Assembly: GCF_020524345.1 (NCBI RefSeq)
Contig: NZ_JAIVLH010000005.1
Coordinates: 62,001-126,000 of the forward strand
DNA length: 64,000 nucleotides
DNA from: Metabacillus niabensis
Lineage (GTDB): Bacteria; Bacillota; Bacilli; Bacillales; Bacillaceae
Direction of reading: 5' to 3'
This document shows, piece by piece, positions 26,542 through 36,387 of this stretch; position 1 is the stretch's first letter; each line of letters starts with the position of its first letter. Position numbers and translations under genes: made by a program. Below the pieces are notes generated by a model. The model ran no database searches and was not told the DNA's origin. It saw only the letters and a list, made by a program, of their open reading frames with translations.

Positions 26542-27234
26542 ATGAACAATTATACTGTGCTGGTCGTAGATGATGATAAAGAAATTAGAGAAGCAATTGA
26601 AATATATTTGAAAAATGAAGGTTTGACAGTGTTATTAGCTAGTGATGGTGTAGAAGCAATAGAGCGATTGCAAGAAAATGAAGTTCATTTAATCATTCTG
26701 GATGTGATGATGCCAAGGATGGATGGAATTTCTGCAACATTTAAAATTCGTGAACAAAAAAACATTCCGATCATTATTTTGAGTGCGAAAAGTGAAGATA
26801 CAGATAAAATTCTCGGTTTACAGGTTGGTGCGGATGATTATGTGACCAAGCCCTTTAATCCGTTAGAGCTAATTGCACGAGTTAAGTCACAACTTAGAAG
26901 ATATGTAAAACTGGGTCATTTTGAAGGAAGAAACCGAACAATTGATCTAAATGGTTTAACGATCGATCAAGAAGCGAAGGAAGTGGCAGTGAACGGAGAT
27001 GCAGTAAAACTAACTCCAATAGAATATAAGATTGTAGAATTATTAATGTTGAACGCTGGTCGTGTGTTCTCCATTTCGGAAATTTACGAACGTGTGTGGC
27101 AGGAGCCTTGCTATAATGCTGAAAATACTGTTGCTGTCCACATTCGAAAAATTCGCGAAAAAATTGAAATCGACCCTAAAAATCCAAGATATTTAAAGGT
27201 GGTATGGGGCATTGGATACAAAATGGAAAAATAG
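26542..27234 (+). CDS. OmpR-family response regulator
   Basis: The 230-residue regulator has a receiver domain with acidic pair Asp10-Asp11, phosphoacceptor Asp54 (LIILDVMMPRMDG) and VTKPFNPLEL, followed by a winged-helix DNA-binding domain (LTPIEYKIVELLMLNAGRVF, VAVHIRKIREKIE). The ATG at 26542 is set by AAAGGAGGTT; an upstream in-frame ATG at 26512 has no such site. It overlaps the kinase gene that follows, so the two form one two-component system. The target genes are not evident. Confidence 0.95.
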   Translation: MNNYTVLVVDDDKEIREAIEIYLKNEGLTVLLASDGVEAIERLQENEVHLIILDVMMPRMDGISATFKIREQKNIPIIILSAKSEDTDKILGLQVGADDYVTKPFNPLELIARVKSQLRRYVKLGHFEGRNRTIDLNGLTIDQEAKEVAVNGDAVKLTPIEYKIVELLMLNAGRVFSISEIYERVWQEPCYNAENTVAVHIRKIREKIEIDPKNPRYLKVVWGIGYKMEK

Positions 27235-29410
27235 AGGGGTAATGCTTCTATGGCTTGTTTTGTTTACATACGGGCTTAGTGGAGTGTTAACCGCATTAGT
27301 AAATAATAATGATTATTTAAAGCCAAGTTACTTTAAGACCTCTCAGTATGAAGAGTCAGTTGGAGCGTTAGTTAGTTATCTTCAAGCATATGAGTTTTCC
27401 TATCAACCTAAGGAAGATGTGAAAAAGAAACTTTCTGTCTCTAATGAAGAAATTGAAGAATACCGATACCGCTATGGTGAATTAACAGATCAAATCCAAA
27501 GTATAAAGGATCAGTATCAATATAAAGTTGAAGAGGCAAGAGCAAGTGGTAATGAGGATATAGCGAATGTTTATATAAAAGAACGTGACACGAAGATTGA
27601 GGATATAACCAAAAACTTTGAGAGTGACGAATATGTTGAAGAAAAAATCATAAAAGAAAAAGAAAAAAGAGTAGATGAATATTACAAAGAATTAGAAGGG
27701 TATAGGAAAGACTACAAAGTATATAATGAAGCTTTTGCTTATTACTTAAAAAACACATCTACCGGAGAGATCTACACAAATCTACCATCTGAATCAATAA
27801 AATCGGCCTTCACGAAAGAAAAAATGTTATATGTAAATTCTTATCCAACGGACAATGTCAATTATCTAGGTGTTCGGGAAGAATCCCTTATTTATGGATA
27901 TGAAGATGTCCTGCCAGATGATCATACAAATGTTTTATATGAAGGGAAAATCGGACTTCGTAAAGATGTTTCAAATGCAAATGCCATTATGGCATCTTAC
28001 CACAATTTTAATGACCATAGAATTGTATTCTGGATTTATACGATTGGGGCAATCATATCACTCATAATGAGTGTGGTTATGGCACGGAAAATGTCTATTT
28101 TCCAAAAAATAAAATCTCATCATGTAAAGAATTATTACGATCGTCTACCAATTGATGTTGCGTTAGGGCTTTTTGGAATCTCAGCCATCATTTCATTATT
28201 ATTAATTGATGAGTTTCCTCATTATTATAACTATTTTTCATTTAGAGATCTTCTTTACCGGTTTTTTATGATGGTCTTTTTTCTAGGAGTAACCATTGTC
28301 CAATGGATTTATTTATTCCCTCTGATAAAAGAATTGCCGTCAAATAAAGGATTACGAAAGAGATCAATATCTTATCAATTATTAAAAATGATCCGAGATG
28401 CTTTTGCAAATCGCAGAGTTGGAACACAATTGTTTTTGGTTCTGGCGATTGTGTTTATGTTTGGTCTTGGAGCTGCAGTAGTGGTTGTAGAGCCAAGATT
28501 TTTAATTATCTACTTTCCTGCATTTGTTGTAGTTGCATTGCCGGTATCCATTGTTTTGATAAGAAGGCTCGGATATTATAATGAGATAACCCGTCATGCA
28601 TCTGCCTTAACAAAAGGGAAATTTGAATCAGATTTGAAGGTTGTTGGAAAAACGTCACTAGCTACTCTTGCTTCAGATATTAATCAATTAAAACATGGTG
28701 TGAAAACCTCACAAAAAGCACAGGTGAAGAGTGAACGGTTAAAAACAGAATTAATTACTAATGTAAGCCATGATCTAAGGACCCCCTTAACATCTATCAT
28801 TACGTATTCCGAGTTATTAAAGAATGCTGAGCTTACAAATGATGAACGTTCGACCTATATTGAGATTATTGATCGTAAATCGAAAAGACTAAAAATACTT
28901 ATTGATGATTTGTTTGAAGCATCAAAAATGGCCAGTGGAAATATTGAATTATCAAAGGCAAAGGTAGATGTTGTTCAACTGCTGCAACAGGCTTTAGCTG
29001 AATACAATGAAACCATTCAAGCATCAACTGTGCAATTTCGCGTAACAAATCCTGATAACCCTTTATTCGCTTATATAGATGGCCAAAAGCTGTGGAGAGT
29101 TTTTGAAAATTTAATAGGAAATATTCTGAAATATTCATTGGGAAATACAAGAGCATATCTAGCAATTAAGCGTGAAAATCAACAAATTATCATAACATTT
29201 AAAAATGTATCAAAGTATGAACTTAGTGAAGATGTCAATGAATTATTTGAACGATTTAAACGTGGAGATGAATCCCGACATACAGAAGGATCAGGTCTCG
29301 GTTTAGCTATAGCCAAATCAATCATTGACTTGCATGAGGGACAGTTGGATATAGATGTTGATGGTGATTTATTTAAAGTAACGATTATTTTAGATGCGTT
29401 GGACTCATAA
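27212..29410 (+). CDS. Large membrane sensor histidine kinase, partner of the upstream regulator
   Basis: The product has 732 residues if it starts at the TTG at 27212 (AAAGGTGG nine bases upstream, inside the regulator gene) or 722 from the ATG at 27242. One N-terminal helix is followed by about 240 extracytoplasmic residues, highly charged and coiled-coil-like (residues 65-170). A group of about six membrane helices (about 270-450) comes next, then a HAMP-like linker, the phosphoacceptor His520 in VSHDLRTPLTSI and a HATPase domain (WRVFENLIGNILKYS, GSGLGLAIAKSIIDLHEG). The odd sensor layout, one large loop plus a multi-helix bundle, suggests detection of an envelope or membrane-soluble signal. 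Confidence 0.93.
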   Translation: MDTKWKNRGVMLLWLVLFTYGLSGVLTALVNNNDYLKPSYFKTSQYEESVGALVSYLQAYEFSYQPKEDVKKKLSVSNEEIEEYRYRYGELTDQIQSIKDQYQYKVEEARASGNEDIANVYIKERDTKIEDITKNFESDEYVEEKIIKEKEKRVDEYYKELEGYRKDYKVYNEAFAYYLKNTSTGEIYTNLPSESIKSAFTKEKMLYVNSYPTDNVNYLGVREESLIYGYEDVLPDDHTNVLYEGKIGLRKDVSNANAIMASYHNFNDHRIVFWIYTIGAIISLIMSVVMARKMSIFQKIKSHHVKNYYDRLPIDVALGLFGISAIISLLLIDEFPHYYNYFSFRDLLYRFFMMVFFLGVTIVQWIYLFPLIKELPSNKGLRKRSISYQLLKMIRDAFANRRVGTQLFLVLAIVFMFGLGAAVVVVEPRFLIIYFPAFVVVALPVSIVLIRRLGYYNEITRHASALTKGKFESDLKVVGKTSLATLASDINQLKHGVKTSQKAQVKSERLKTELITNVSHDLRTPLTSIITYSELLKNAELTNDERSTYIEIIDRKSKRLKILIDDLFEASKMASGNIELSKAKVDVVQLLQQALAEYNETIQASTVQFRVTNPDNPLFAYIDGQKLWRVFENLIGNILKYSLGNTRAYLAIKRENQQIIITFKNVSKYELSEDVNELFERFKRGDESRHTEGSGLGLAIAKSIIDLHEGQLDIDVDGDLFKVTIILDALDS

Positions 29411-29415
29411 TATAT

Positions 29416-29457
29416 GAAAGGCAGTTCTTCTTTAAGAACTGCCTTTCGAGTTTTTTT
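29416..29457 (+). terminator. Strong terminator after the two-component system
   Basis: The stem GAAAGGCAGTTCTT / AAGAACTGCCTTTC is 14 bases and perfect, followed shortly by seven T residues. Confidence 0.95.
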
Positions 29458-29686
29458 ACATATCTTGGAACTGGAAACTTCATCAAAAACCTTTAACAAA
29501 TCGTAATAAAAGGTTAATTTTACATAAAATTTGAGATAAGTATACATGAATTAGATGAAAGTGGCCTGATTCATCGTATATAGATATCAATTTCGTGAAA
29601 TTTAGATGAAATTTTCTCTGAATAATGATATGATAGAATTATCATAATATTTAATAGAATAATAAAATCTTAGGGAAGGTGACAAA

Positions 29687-32449
29687 ATGACAACAAGAAT
29701 AGAAGCAAATGATAGCAGTCTTCCGTTACGTCGTGATGTAAAATCACTAGGACATATTCTAGGTGAAATTATCGTTCATCATGGAGGAACGGAGCTACTA
29801 GATAAAGTTGAAAAATTTAGAATGATGGCGAAGTCTCTACGAAATAACTTTGATAGGCAAATATATAATGAATTGAAAGAAGAAATCGTGAATTTAGATC
29901 CACCAATGCGTAAACAAATCATTCGTGCCTTTTCAATTTATTTCCATCTAATTAATGCCGCAGAGTCAAATCACCGCATTCGTCGTCGTCGCGAATATCA
30001 GCTCCAAGATGATCATGTTGTTCAACCCGTATCAATTGAAAGTGCACTTCTTTCATTAAAAGAAAATGAAATTGATGAGGAAACAATTCAAAACGTCTTG
30101 AACACGTTATCACTTGAGCTGATCATAACTGCGCATCCGACTGAAGCAACTAAACGTTCAGTTATTGAGATTCAAAAGCGAATCGGCAAAATTTTGAAAG
30201 ACCTTGACAATACAATGTTAACAAAGAAAGAACGTAAAAAATTGGAAGACAGTTTGTTAAATGAAGTGACAATTCTATGGCAAACAGATGAACTGCGTCA
30301 TCGTAAGCCAACTGTTATGGATGAAGTACGTAATGGTTTATATTATTTTGACCAAACATTTTTTGATGTGTTGCCAGATATTCATCAAGATCTAGAAGAA
30401 GGACTTACTGAGCAATTCCCTGGTCATGCATGGAATGTACCGAATTTTCTGCGTTTTGGTTCTTGGATTGGTGGAGATAGAGATGGAAACCCGAATGTAA
30501 CAGCTGAGGTTTCATGGGAGACGTTAGAAAGCCATCGGGAGCTAGTACTTAAGAAATATAGAGATTCACTAATTGAAGCAATGAAACGCTTCAGCCATTC
30601 TTCTACACGTGTTGAGATTAGTGAAGAGCTTCTTTCAAATGTTGAAAAAGAAGAAATACTATATTTACCAGCTGAAAAAAGATGGTCTGTAGAACAAGAA
30701 GTTTATCGTCGTAAAATTGCAATCATAATAGCGAGACTTGAAGCAGTTGGGAAATCTGACATTGGATATAAAGCTTCAGAGGAACTTTTAGAGGATCTAT
30801 ATTTAATTCAGAGAAGTGTTGATGCACATCAACCTGCAACACGAGAATTAAAAATGCTTAAGAAATTTATTCGCCAAGTTCAGCTATTTGGTTTCCATTT
30901 AGCAACACTTGATATTCGTAATCACAGTGGTGAACATGAGGCGGCGATTACAGAAATCCTGCGAAAAGTAAAAGTAACCGAAGATTACGCAGCACTTAGT
31001 GAAGAAGAAAAATTAAATGTATTAGAAAGTGTTTTGAAAGATCCGCGTCCTGTCTTACTTTTAAATGAAGACTATTCTAAAGAAACACAGGAAATGCTTA
31101 AAGTCTTTACAATGATCAAGAAAGCACATGAAACATTTGGCAAGAAATCCATTCTTGTGTATCTCGTAAGTATGACACAAGCAGCAAGTGACCTTTTAGA
31201 AGTGTTGGTTCTTGCAAAGGAAGCCGGTATCTATCGTTTACATGCAGACGGATCAGTGGAAAGTCATCTAAATGTTGCTCCGCTTCTTGAAACAGTTGAT
31301 GATTTAATCGCGGGTCCAAAGATTATGGAGACATTATTTAAAATGGATGTATACCGTAATCATTTGAAAATCCACGGTGATTCACAGGAAATTATGCTAG
31401 GTTATTCTGATGGTAGTAAAGATGGTGGAACACTTACAGCGAACTGGAAATTGTACAAAGCTCAGCTTGAAATTCATGATATGGCGAAAAGTTACCAAAT
31501 AGGATTGAAATTTTTCCATGGTCGCGGTGGTTCATTAGGTCGTGGCGGCGGTCCACTAAACCGCAGTATATTATCACAGCCTGCTGAAACATTAGGAGAT
31601 GGAGTTAAAATTACCGAGCAAGGAGAAGTGTTATCATCTCGGTATTTAGTAGAGGATATTGCTTATCGTAGTTTAGAGCAAGCAACTTCTACCTTAATTG
31701 AAGCATCGGTTAACCTTTCAAAAGAATCAGAGCAACAGCATTTACGTGAACTAGCATGGGAAAATGCAATGGAAGAGATCTCAAATGTTTCTTTGAAAAA
31801 GTACCAATCACTAGTTTTCCAAGATCCTGATTTCTTAACATATTTTACAGAAGCAACTCCATTAAATGAGTTGGCTGAACTAAATATCGGCTCCCGTCCT
31901 ATGAAACGTAAAAATCGCAATCGTTTTGAAGATTTACGTGCAATTCCTTGGGTATTTGCATGGACACAAAGCCGTCAGCTATTACCAGCTTGGTATGCTG
32001 CAGGGACTGGTTTAGAAAGCTTTGCTTCAAAAAGTGAGGAAAACTTACAACTATTAAAACGTATGTACAATGAGTGGACATTCTTCCGTTCCACAATTGA
32101 CAATCTGCAGATGGCACTTATGAAGGCAGATATTACAACAGCTAAAGAATATACATCTTTAGTGAATGATCAAGAAATTGCAGATCGTATCTTTGGAAAC
32201 ATCTTGGAAGAGTATGAAAAAACAAAAACAATTCTTCTTCAAATTACAGATGATAAAGAGCTGTTAGATCATACACCAAATATTAAAGAATCTGTACATC
32301 GTAGAAACCCGTATGTCGATCCGTTAAACTTCTTACAAGTAGAACTTATTAAGCAGCTTCGTCAACAGGAAGAGCCTAATGAAGAGTTATTAACAGAAGT
32401 ACTTTTAACAATAAGCGGTATTGCAGCAGGATTACGTAATACAGGCTGA
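29687..32449 (+). CDS. ppc: Phosphoenolpyruvate carboxylase
   Basis: The 920-residue cytoplasmic enzyme makes oxaloacetate from PEP and bicarbonate to refill the TCA cycle. The catalytic His150 lies in ITAHPTEATKRS. The PEP-binding loop FHGRGGSLGRGGGP starts near residue 608, GGDRDGNPNVT is present, and the protein ends RNTG as family members do. B. subtilis itself relies on pyruvate carboxylase, but ppc is found in many other Bacillaceae. It is a single gene between terminators, with GGAAGGTGA before the ATG. Confidence 0.97.
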   Translation: MTTRIEANDSSLPLRRDVKSLGHILGEIIVHHGGTELLDKVEKFRMMAKSLRNNFDRQIYNELKEEIVNLDPPMRKQIIRAFSIYFHLINAAESNHRIRRRREYQLQDDHVVQPVSIESALLSLKENEIDEETIQNVLNTLSLELIITAHPTEATKRSVIEIQKRIGKILKDLDNTMLTKKERKKLEDSLLNEVTILWQTDELRHRKPTVMDEVRNGLYYFDQTFFDVLPDIHQDLEEGLTEQFPGHAWNVPNFLRFGSWIGGDRDGNPNVTAEVSWETLESHRELVLKKYRDSLIEAMKRFSHSSTRVEISEELLSNVEKEEILYLPAEKRWSVEQEVYRRKIAIIIARLEAVGKSDIGYKASEELLEDLYLIQRSVDAHQPATRELKMLKKFIRQVQLFGFHLATLDIRNHSGEHEAAITEILRKVKVTEDYAALSEEEKLNVLESVLKDPRPVLLLNEDYSKETQEMLKVFTMIKKAHETFGKKSILVYLVSMTQAASDLLEVLVLAKEAGIYRLHADGSVESHLNVAPLLETVDDLIAGPKIMETLFKMDVYRNHLKIHGDSQEIMLGYSDGSKDGGTLTANWKLYKAQLEIHDMAKSYQIGLKFFHGRGGSLGRGGGPLNRSILSQPAETLGDGVKITEQGEVLSSRYLVEDIAYRSLEQATSTLIEASVNLSKESEQQHLRELAWENAMEEISNVSLKKYQSLVFQDPDFLTYFTEATPLNELAELNIGSRPMKRKNRNRFEDLRAIPWVFAWTQSRQLLPAWYAAGTGLESFASKSEENLQLLKRMYNEWTFFRSTIDNLQMALMKADITTAKEYTSLVNDQEIADRIFGNILEEYEKTKTILLQITDDKELLDHTPNIKESVHRRNPYVDPLNFLQVELIKQLRQQEEPNEELLTEVLLTISGIAAGLRNTG

Positions 32450-32468
32450 TATTACAATGATAAGAATG

Positions 32469-32498
32469 GACTGCCGAGTAATCGGTAGTCTATTTTTA
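32469..32498 (+). terminator. Terminator of ppc
   Basis: The nine-base stem GACTGCCGA / TCGGTAGTC (one G-U pair) has a GTAA-type loop and a T-rich tail. Confidence 0.88.
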
Positions 32499-32539
32499 TT
32501 TACAGGTTAAGAAAGTATAAATTTTGTATTCAGTGTGGG

Positions 32540-32714
32540 TGTCCAGCTCCAACACCTAGCCTTAGATCGCATAGGACGTGGAAGTGCAGTTGCAGCTGTC
32601 GCGTATGTAACTGCCTCAAGGTTCTAGCCAAATTGGAATTAAAGACCAAGAAAGCCATCTAGTTCAAGTCGCCTTATTTGACCGATTCTGATCAAGGAGC
32701 TTGCGCTTTTGTTC
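32540..32714. repeat. Bacillaceae-type intergenic repeat element, near full length
   Basis: The region begins TGTCCAGCTCCAACACCTAG and ends CTGATCAAGGAGCTTGCG then CTTTTGTTC. These edges are those of a roughly 170-190 bp element often seen between Bacillaceae genes. The GGAGCT/AGCTCC ends are inverted. The GC content and codon pattern differ from the flanks, and no open frame runs through it. A remnant of the same element lies at 8894. Confidence 0.65.
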
Positions 32715-32884
32715 AGTATAAGTTCTTCGAATAAGAAAAAACATGAGTTTGTAATAAAATCTACCAAACTATGTGCAGATTTAACCTATATTATCATAAG
32801 CCAAATCAAGAATATCTTGAATAATATGTAAGATAAATGTAAAGGCTATTAATAGGAAGAATATAACTAGTTGGGGGCATAATC

Positions 32885-33034
32885 ATGGATCAAAAACCAC
32901 TTCATTATGATGGAAGTAGTTCAACAGAAGGTATTTCAACGAATGAATTAACAGAAAATCAAGTGTTTGAGATCACAGATGAAATGAGAAAAAATTTAGC
33001 AGGTAACCCATACACTATAGATATAAATGATTAA
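32885..33034 (+). CDS. Small hypothetical protein, 49 aa
   Basis: A 49-residue acidic, Ser/Thr/Asn-rich soluble peptide begins MDQKPLHYDGSSSTEG and ends AGNPYTIDIND. It is preceded by GGGGGC at seven bases and followed at once by its own terminator, which supports a real gene. No family is recognised. Small acidic peptides like this are common among Bacillus spore- or stress-related proteins, but nothing here proves that. Confidence 0.72.
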   Translation: MDQKPLHYDGSSSTEGISTNELTENQVFEITDEMRKNLAGNPYTIDIND

Positions 33035-33040
33035 TTTTTT

Positions 33041-33080
33041 AAAAAGGATTCGCATAGTATAGCGAGTCCTTTTTTATTTT
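33041..33080 (+). terminator. Terminator after the 49-aa gene
   Basis: AAAAAGGATTCGC pairs with GCGAGTCCTTTTT (one mismatch), followed by more T residues. Confidence 0.88.
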
Positions 33081-33151
33081 CTTCTCAGAGTATAGTTCAA
33101 ATACCTTCTGTGTAAAATAAAACAAATGATGACATAAGAAGGTGGAGCAAT

Positions 33152-33694
33152 GTGACATATCAAGAGGGTCTCGATCAAATAGATAAAGCTACTCAAAAAA
33201 TCAGCGATGCAACCCAGTTGACAATAGAAGCAGTTATGAATACCTTTTTATTCACATGGCAATGGTGGATTGCCCTAGCTATGTTAATAGTTCCGTGGGC
33301 TATTTGGGCAATATTCCGTGATCGTGAAAATTCTGCTCGTTTATTTTCTGCAGGGCTACTTGTCATGGTTATATCAGAAATTCTTGATGCAATAGGAGTC
33401 GGTCTTGGAAATTGGGCTTATCCTGTTAAAGTAATACCAATAGCTACAATAAGCTTTTCTTTTAGACTATCTCTATTGCCAGTAATTTTTATGCTGTTGT
33501 TACAATTTAAGCCGCAAATAAATCCGTTTATTAAGGCAGTTTTATATGGTGGTTTCGGAGCTTTTATTGGTTTACCATTTTTAGAAAGTATTAATCTTTA
33601 TAAAAAAATTGATTGGCAACTTATATACTCATTTTTCATATTAACTACATTGTATTTACTTGGTTACTGGTTCAGTCGAAGGAAATCTTTTTAG
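33152..33694 (+). CDS. CBO0543-type membrane protein
   Basis: The 180-residue protein has an N-terminal amphipathic stretch (DQIDKATQKISDATQ), then FTWQWWIALAMLIVPWAIWAIF and about four more helices, with LLPVIFMLLLQFKPQINPF. This TWQWW pattern is that of a large, functionally unknown Bacillus/Paenibacillus membrane family. The GTG start has AAGGTGGAG upstream. It stands alone between terminators. Confidence 0.82.
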   Translation: MTYQEGLDQIDKATQKISDATQLTIEAVMNTFLFTWQWWIALAMLIVPWAIWAIFRDRENSARLFSAGLLVMVISEILDAIGVGLGNWAYPVKVIPIATISFSFRLSLLPVIFMLLLQFKPQINPFIKAVLYGGFGAFIGLPFLESINLYKKIDWQLIYSFFILTTLYLLGYWFSRRKSF

Positions 33695-33764
33695 TTTTTC
33701 ATTAAATAAATTTACCGTTTTGTATCAAACTATAATGACTTAATAAAAGAAAGGTAAGATGAAA

Positions 33765-34400
33765 ATGACAAAAGTTTTGTATATTACAGCACATCCTCAT
33801 GATGACAAGGTTTCTTTTAGTATGGCAGCAGGAAAAGCTTTTATTGATTCTTACAAAGAAGCTAACCCTAACGATGAAATCGTCCATATCGATTTATATA
33901 AAGAGCATATTCCACATATTGATGTGGACGTGTTTAGTGGTTGGGGGAAATTACAAACAGGAAAAGGGTTTGACGAGTTATCAGAAGAAGAAAAAACAAA
34001 GGTAAGCAGACTTAATGAACTAAGTGAACAGTTCATTTCCGGTGACAAATATGTATTTGTTACTCCGTTCTGGAATTTCTCCTTTCCTCCCGTTATGAAA
34101 GCTTATATTGATTCAGTTGCTGTAGCAGGAAAATCATTTAAATATACGGCAGAAGGACCTATCGGCTTGTTGACGGATAAAAAAGCACTGCATATCCAAG
34201 CAAGAGGCGGTATTTACTCTGAGGGACCAGCTGCAGAAGTTGAAATGGGACATCGCTATTTAAATGTGATTATGAATTTCTTCGGAGTACCGTCGTTTGA
34301 AGGGTTATTTATTGAAGGCCACAACGCAATGCCTGATAAAGCGGAAGAGATTAAAGCTAATGGAATTGCACGAGCAAAGGATCTGGCGAAGACTTTTTAA
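33765..34400 (+). CDS. azoR: FMN-dependent NADH-azoreductase
   Basis: This 211-residue flavodoxin-like quinone reductase/azoreductase carries [18 protein letters not shown] (phosphate loop), [21 protein letters not shown] and the isoalloxazine-contacting [10 protein letters not shown]. It reduces quinones and azo bonds with NADH and helps against electrophile stress. The ATG at 33765 has better spacing to AAGGT than the ATG at 33759 two codons earlier; either is possible. It is a single gene. Confidence 0.93.
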   Translation: MTKVLYITAHPHDDKVSFSMAAGKAFIDSYKEANPNDEIVHIDLYKEHIPHIDVDVFSGWGKLQTGKGFDELSEEEKTKVSRLNELSEQFISGDKYVFVTPFWNFSFPPVMKAYIDSVAVAGKSFKYTAEGPIGLLTDKKALHIQARGGIYSEGPAAEVEMGHRYLNVIMNFFGVPSFEGLFIEGHNAMPDKAEEIKANGIARAKDLAKTF

Positions 34401-34421
34401 AAAACATATGGAAGTATTGCA

Positions 34422-34451
34422 AAGGAGTGCATATAATAGCACTCTTTTTGT
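34422..34451 (+). terminator. Terminator of azoR
   Basis: The stem GAGTGC / GCACTC has an eight-base loop and five T residues. Confidence 0.82.
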
Positions 34452-34562
34452 ACGATTAGAAGGAAGTTTTATGGAGAATAGATAAGAACAACTAGGGTTT
34501 TGGCAATATGCTAAACCCAGTTTTTCAGTCTAACATTACCTTTAAATAGTAGAAAGAAACTG

Positions 34563-34614
34563 TGTAAGAATTTGTTACATAGTAATTGCGAGATATCTTT
34601 TTCCCCTCTATACT
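34563..34614 (+). promoter_or_regulatory. TnrA-type box and promoter of the guanidine permease unit
   Basis: TGTAAGAATTTGTTACA (34563-34579) matches the TnrA consensus TGTNANAWWWTMTNACA at all but one defined position. A promoter follows: -35 TTGCGA (34586-34591), 17 bp, -10 TATACT (34609-34614). With a start near 34621 the box centre falls at about -50, where TnrA-activated promoters have it. Confidence 0.72.
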
Positions 34615-34671
34615 ACATGTTAACAAGCCAATCAATTAACTGTATAAAGGTTCGAGATTTATTTTTTGAAC

Positions 34672-34806
34672 GAAAAAGCTGCCTAGGGTTCCGTTGGTCA
34701 TATGACCTATGTCTGGTCCGAGAGGGAGCGTATAAAAAGCAATTTTGTTTTTTATATACACGGAAGGACAAAAGCCTGGGAGATGACCTCTCCCAGGCTT
34801 TTATCT
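34672..34806 (+). ncRNA. Guanidine-I (ykkC) riboswitch with terminator
   Basis: The conserved pieces of the class occur in order: CTAGGGTTCCG, GGTCCGAGAG, ACACGGA and ACAAAAGCCTGGGAGA. The last forms the 5' arm of a 12-base terminator stem (AAGCCTGGGAGA / TCTCCCAGGCTT) followed by T residues. Guanidine binding is expected to stop the terminator forming and let the permease gene be transcribed. Confidence 0.95.
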
Positions 34807-34925
34807 ATTCCTCAAAAAGTAATAGTATCCTTTATAACTCAAAATAGCTTGCAATTGAAGACAGTTTCCACACATCAGTTTTTGTGTATTAATTTCAGAA
34901 TATTCAATATAAAGGAGAGGATTTA

Positions 34926-36296
34926 ATGAATACAGAGGCTCCGGAATTAAAAAAATCGCTCAATACATTTGGTGTAGTTTTTTTAGGGCTTGCATGGATG
35001 ACACCAATGATCTTTTTCACAGTTTATGGGGTAGCCTTTGAAGCAGCCGGAGGTATGCTTGCTGCTGCCTATGTTGTAGCATTCATAGCTATTTTCTTTA
35101 CTGCGTATAGCTATAGCAGAATGGTAAAGGCTTATCCAATTTCAGGATCAGCGTACACATATACAAAAAAAGCAGTTAATCAAAAGATGGGATTTTTAGT
35201 AGGATGGGCCCTGCTATTAGATTATATTGTTTCTCCAATTATTGCTTGCTTGACCTTTGGACTATTTTTAAATGCCCAGTTTCCAAGTATCCCCGTGTAT
35301 GTATGGATCATAGTATTAAACTTAATTTTAGCATTTGTAAATATTATAGGAATTAAATCTGTTGCAAGAGTAAGTGGATTCTCTGTTATTTTTCAAGTTA
35401 TCTTTATTGTGTTCTTTTGTGTATTTGTTACGAAGGATATTCTCACTGGTGGAGATGGCATGGCGTTATTCTCGATGCAACCTTTCATTTCCAGTGATTT
35501 TTCAATCGGAACAATCTTCTCTGGGGCAGCTCTAATATGCTTTTGTTTTCTAGGATTTGATGCTGTGACAACAATGGCAGAAGAAACAGTCAATCCCCGA
35601 AAAACGATCCCGAGAGCTATCTTTTTAATTGTTTGTATTGCTGCTGTATTATATCTTGCGATTGCATATTTAACTGAGATCGCTTATCCTGACTTCACGT
35701 TTGTTAATGTGGACACCGCTTCAGCTGAATTGATTCATATGGTGGGAGGCAATTTACTAAGTGCGATCTTTACAACAGTATTAATTGTTGCAACTTTTAC
35801 TCAAGGTGTTTCATCTGTAACGAGTGTAACAAGATTCTTATTTGCTTTAGGGCGGGAATCAATTTTACCAAACAAAGTATTTGGATATATTCATCCAAAA
35901 TTTAAAACTCCTGTCTTAAATATCGTGTTTGTTACGATTATTTCGTTTTTCTCAATTGCGATTGATTTAGATACAGCTGTCACATTTGTAAGCTTTGGTG
36001 CTTTAACGGCATTTACGTTTGTAAATATTTCTGTCATTGCACATTACTATGTTCGTCAAAAGCAGAGATCAATAAAAGATACTTTTTTATATTTGCTATT
36101 TCCACTAGTTGGCGCTTGTTTTATTGGATGGTTGTTAACATTACTTGAAAAACAAACACTCTTCATAGGCATTGGATGGATAGTGTTAGGATTTGTTTAT
36201 TTGGGAATTCGAACAGTTGTACTTAAAAAGTCTGTAAGTGACTTGGTGGAAGATAAGGTAGCAATCCGAAATCGATTAACTGAAAAAAGTATGTAA
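34926..36296 (+). CDS. APC-superfamily permease, predicted guanidine-linked transporter
   Basis: The 456-residue amino acid/polyamine/organocation permease has about 12 helices: SLNTFGVVFLGLAWMTPMIF, then SGSAYTYTKKAVNQKMGFLVGWALLLDY and FLGFDAVTTMAEETVNPRKTIP. Its gene is under a guanidine-I riboswitch and precedes the carboxylase operon. It therefore most likely imports guanidine or a guanidino compound for use as nitrogen (inference from regulation and context). GGAGAGG precedes the ATG. Its stop codon lies inside the TnrA box of the next unit. Confidence 0.93.
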   Translation: MNTEAPELKKSLNTFGVVFLGLAWMTPMIFFTVYGVAFEAAGGMLAAAYVVAFIAIFFTAYSYSRMVKAYPISGSAYTYTKKAVNQKMGFLVGWALLLDYIVSPIIACLTFGLFLNAQFPSIPVYVWIIVLNLILAFVNIIGIKSVARVSGFSVIFQVIFIVFFCVFVTKDILTGGDGMALFSMQPFISSDFSIGTIFSGAALICFCFLGFDAVTTMAEETVNPRKTIPRAIFLIVCIAAVLYLAIAYLTEIAYPDFTFVNVDTASAELIHMVGGNLLSAIFTTVLIVATFTQGVSSVTSVTRFLFALGRESILPNKVFGYIHPKFKTPVLNIVFVTIISFFSIAIDLDTAVTFVSFGALTAFTFVNISVIAHYYVRQKQRSIKDTFLYLLFPLVGACFIGWLLTLLEKQTLFIGIGWIVLGFVYLGIRTVVLKKSVSDLVEDKVAIRNRLTEKSM

Positions 36297-36343
36297 GAAA
36301 ATATGACATGCTAGTTTGAAATTCTAACATGGCAAACTATACT
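36292..36343 (+). promoter_or_regulatory. Perfect TnrA box and promoter of the guanidine degradation operon
   Basis: TGTAAGAAAATATGACA (36292-36308) meets the TnrA consensus at every defined position and contains the permease stop codon. The promoter is -35 TTGAAA (36316-36321), 16 bp, -10 TATACT (36338-36343). The box centre is again about 50 bp before the predicted start (36350). Confidence 0.78.
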
Positions 36344-36387
36344 GAATGTACAGAATAACTAAATAAAGCTTCTCAAATGAGAAGAAA

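Noticed and set aside
34572-34926. Two overlapping frames upstream of the permease
   Set aside because: They span the guanidine-I riboswitch and its terminator.
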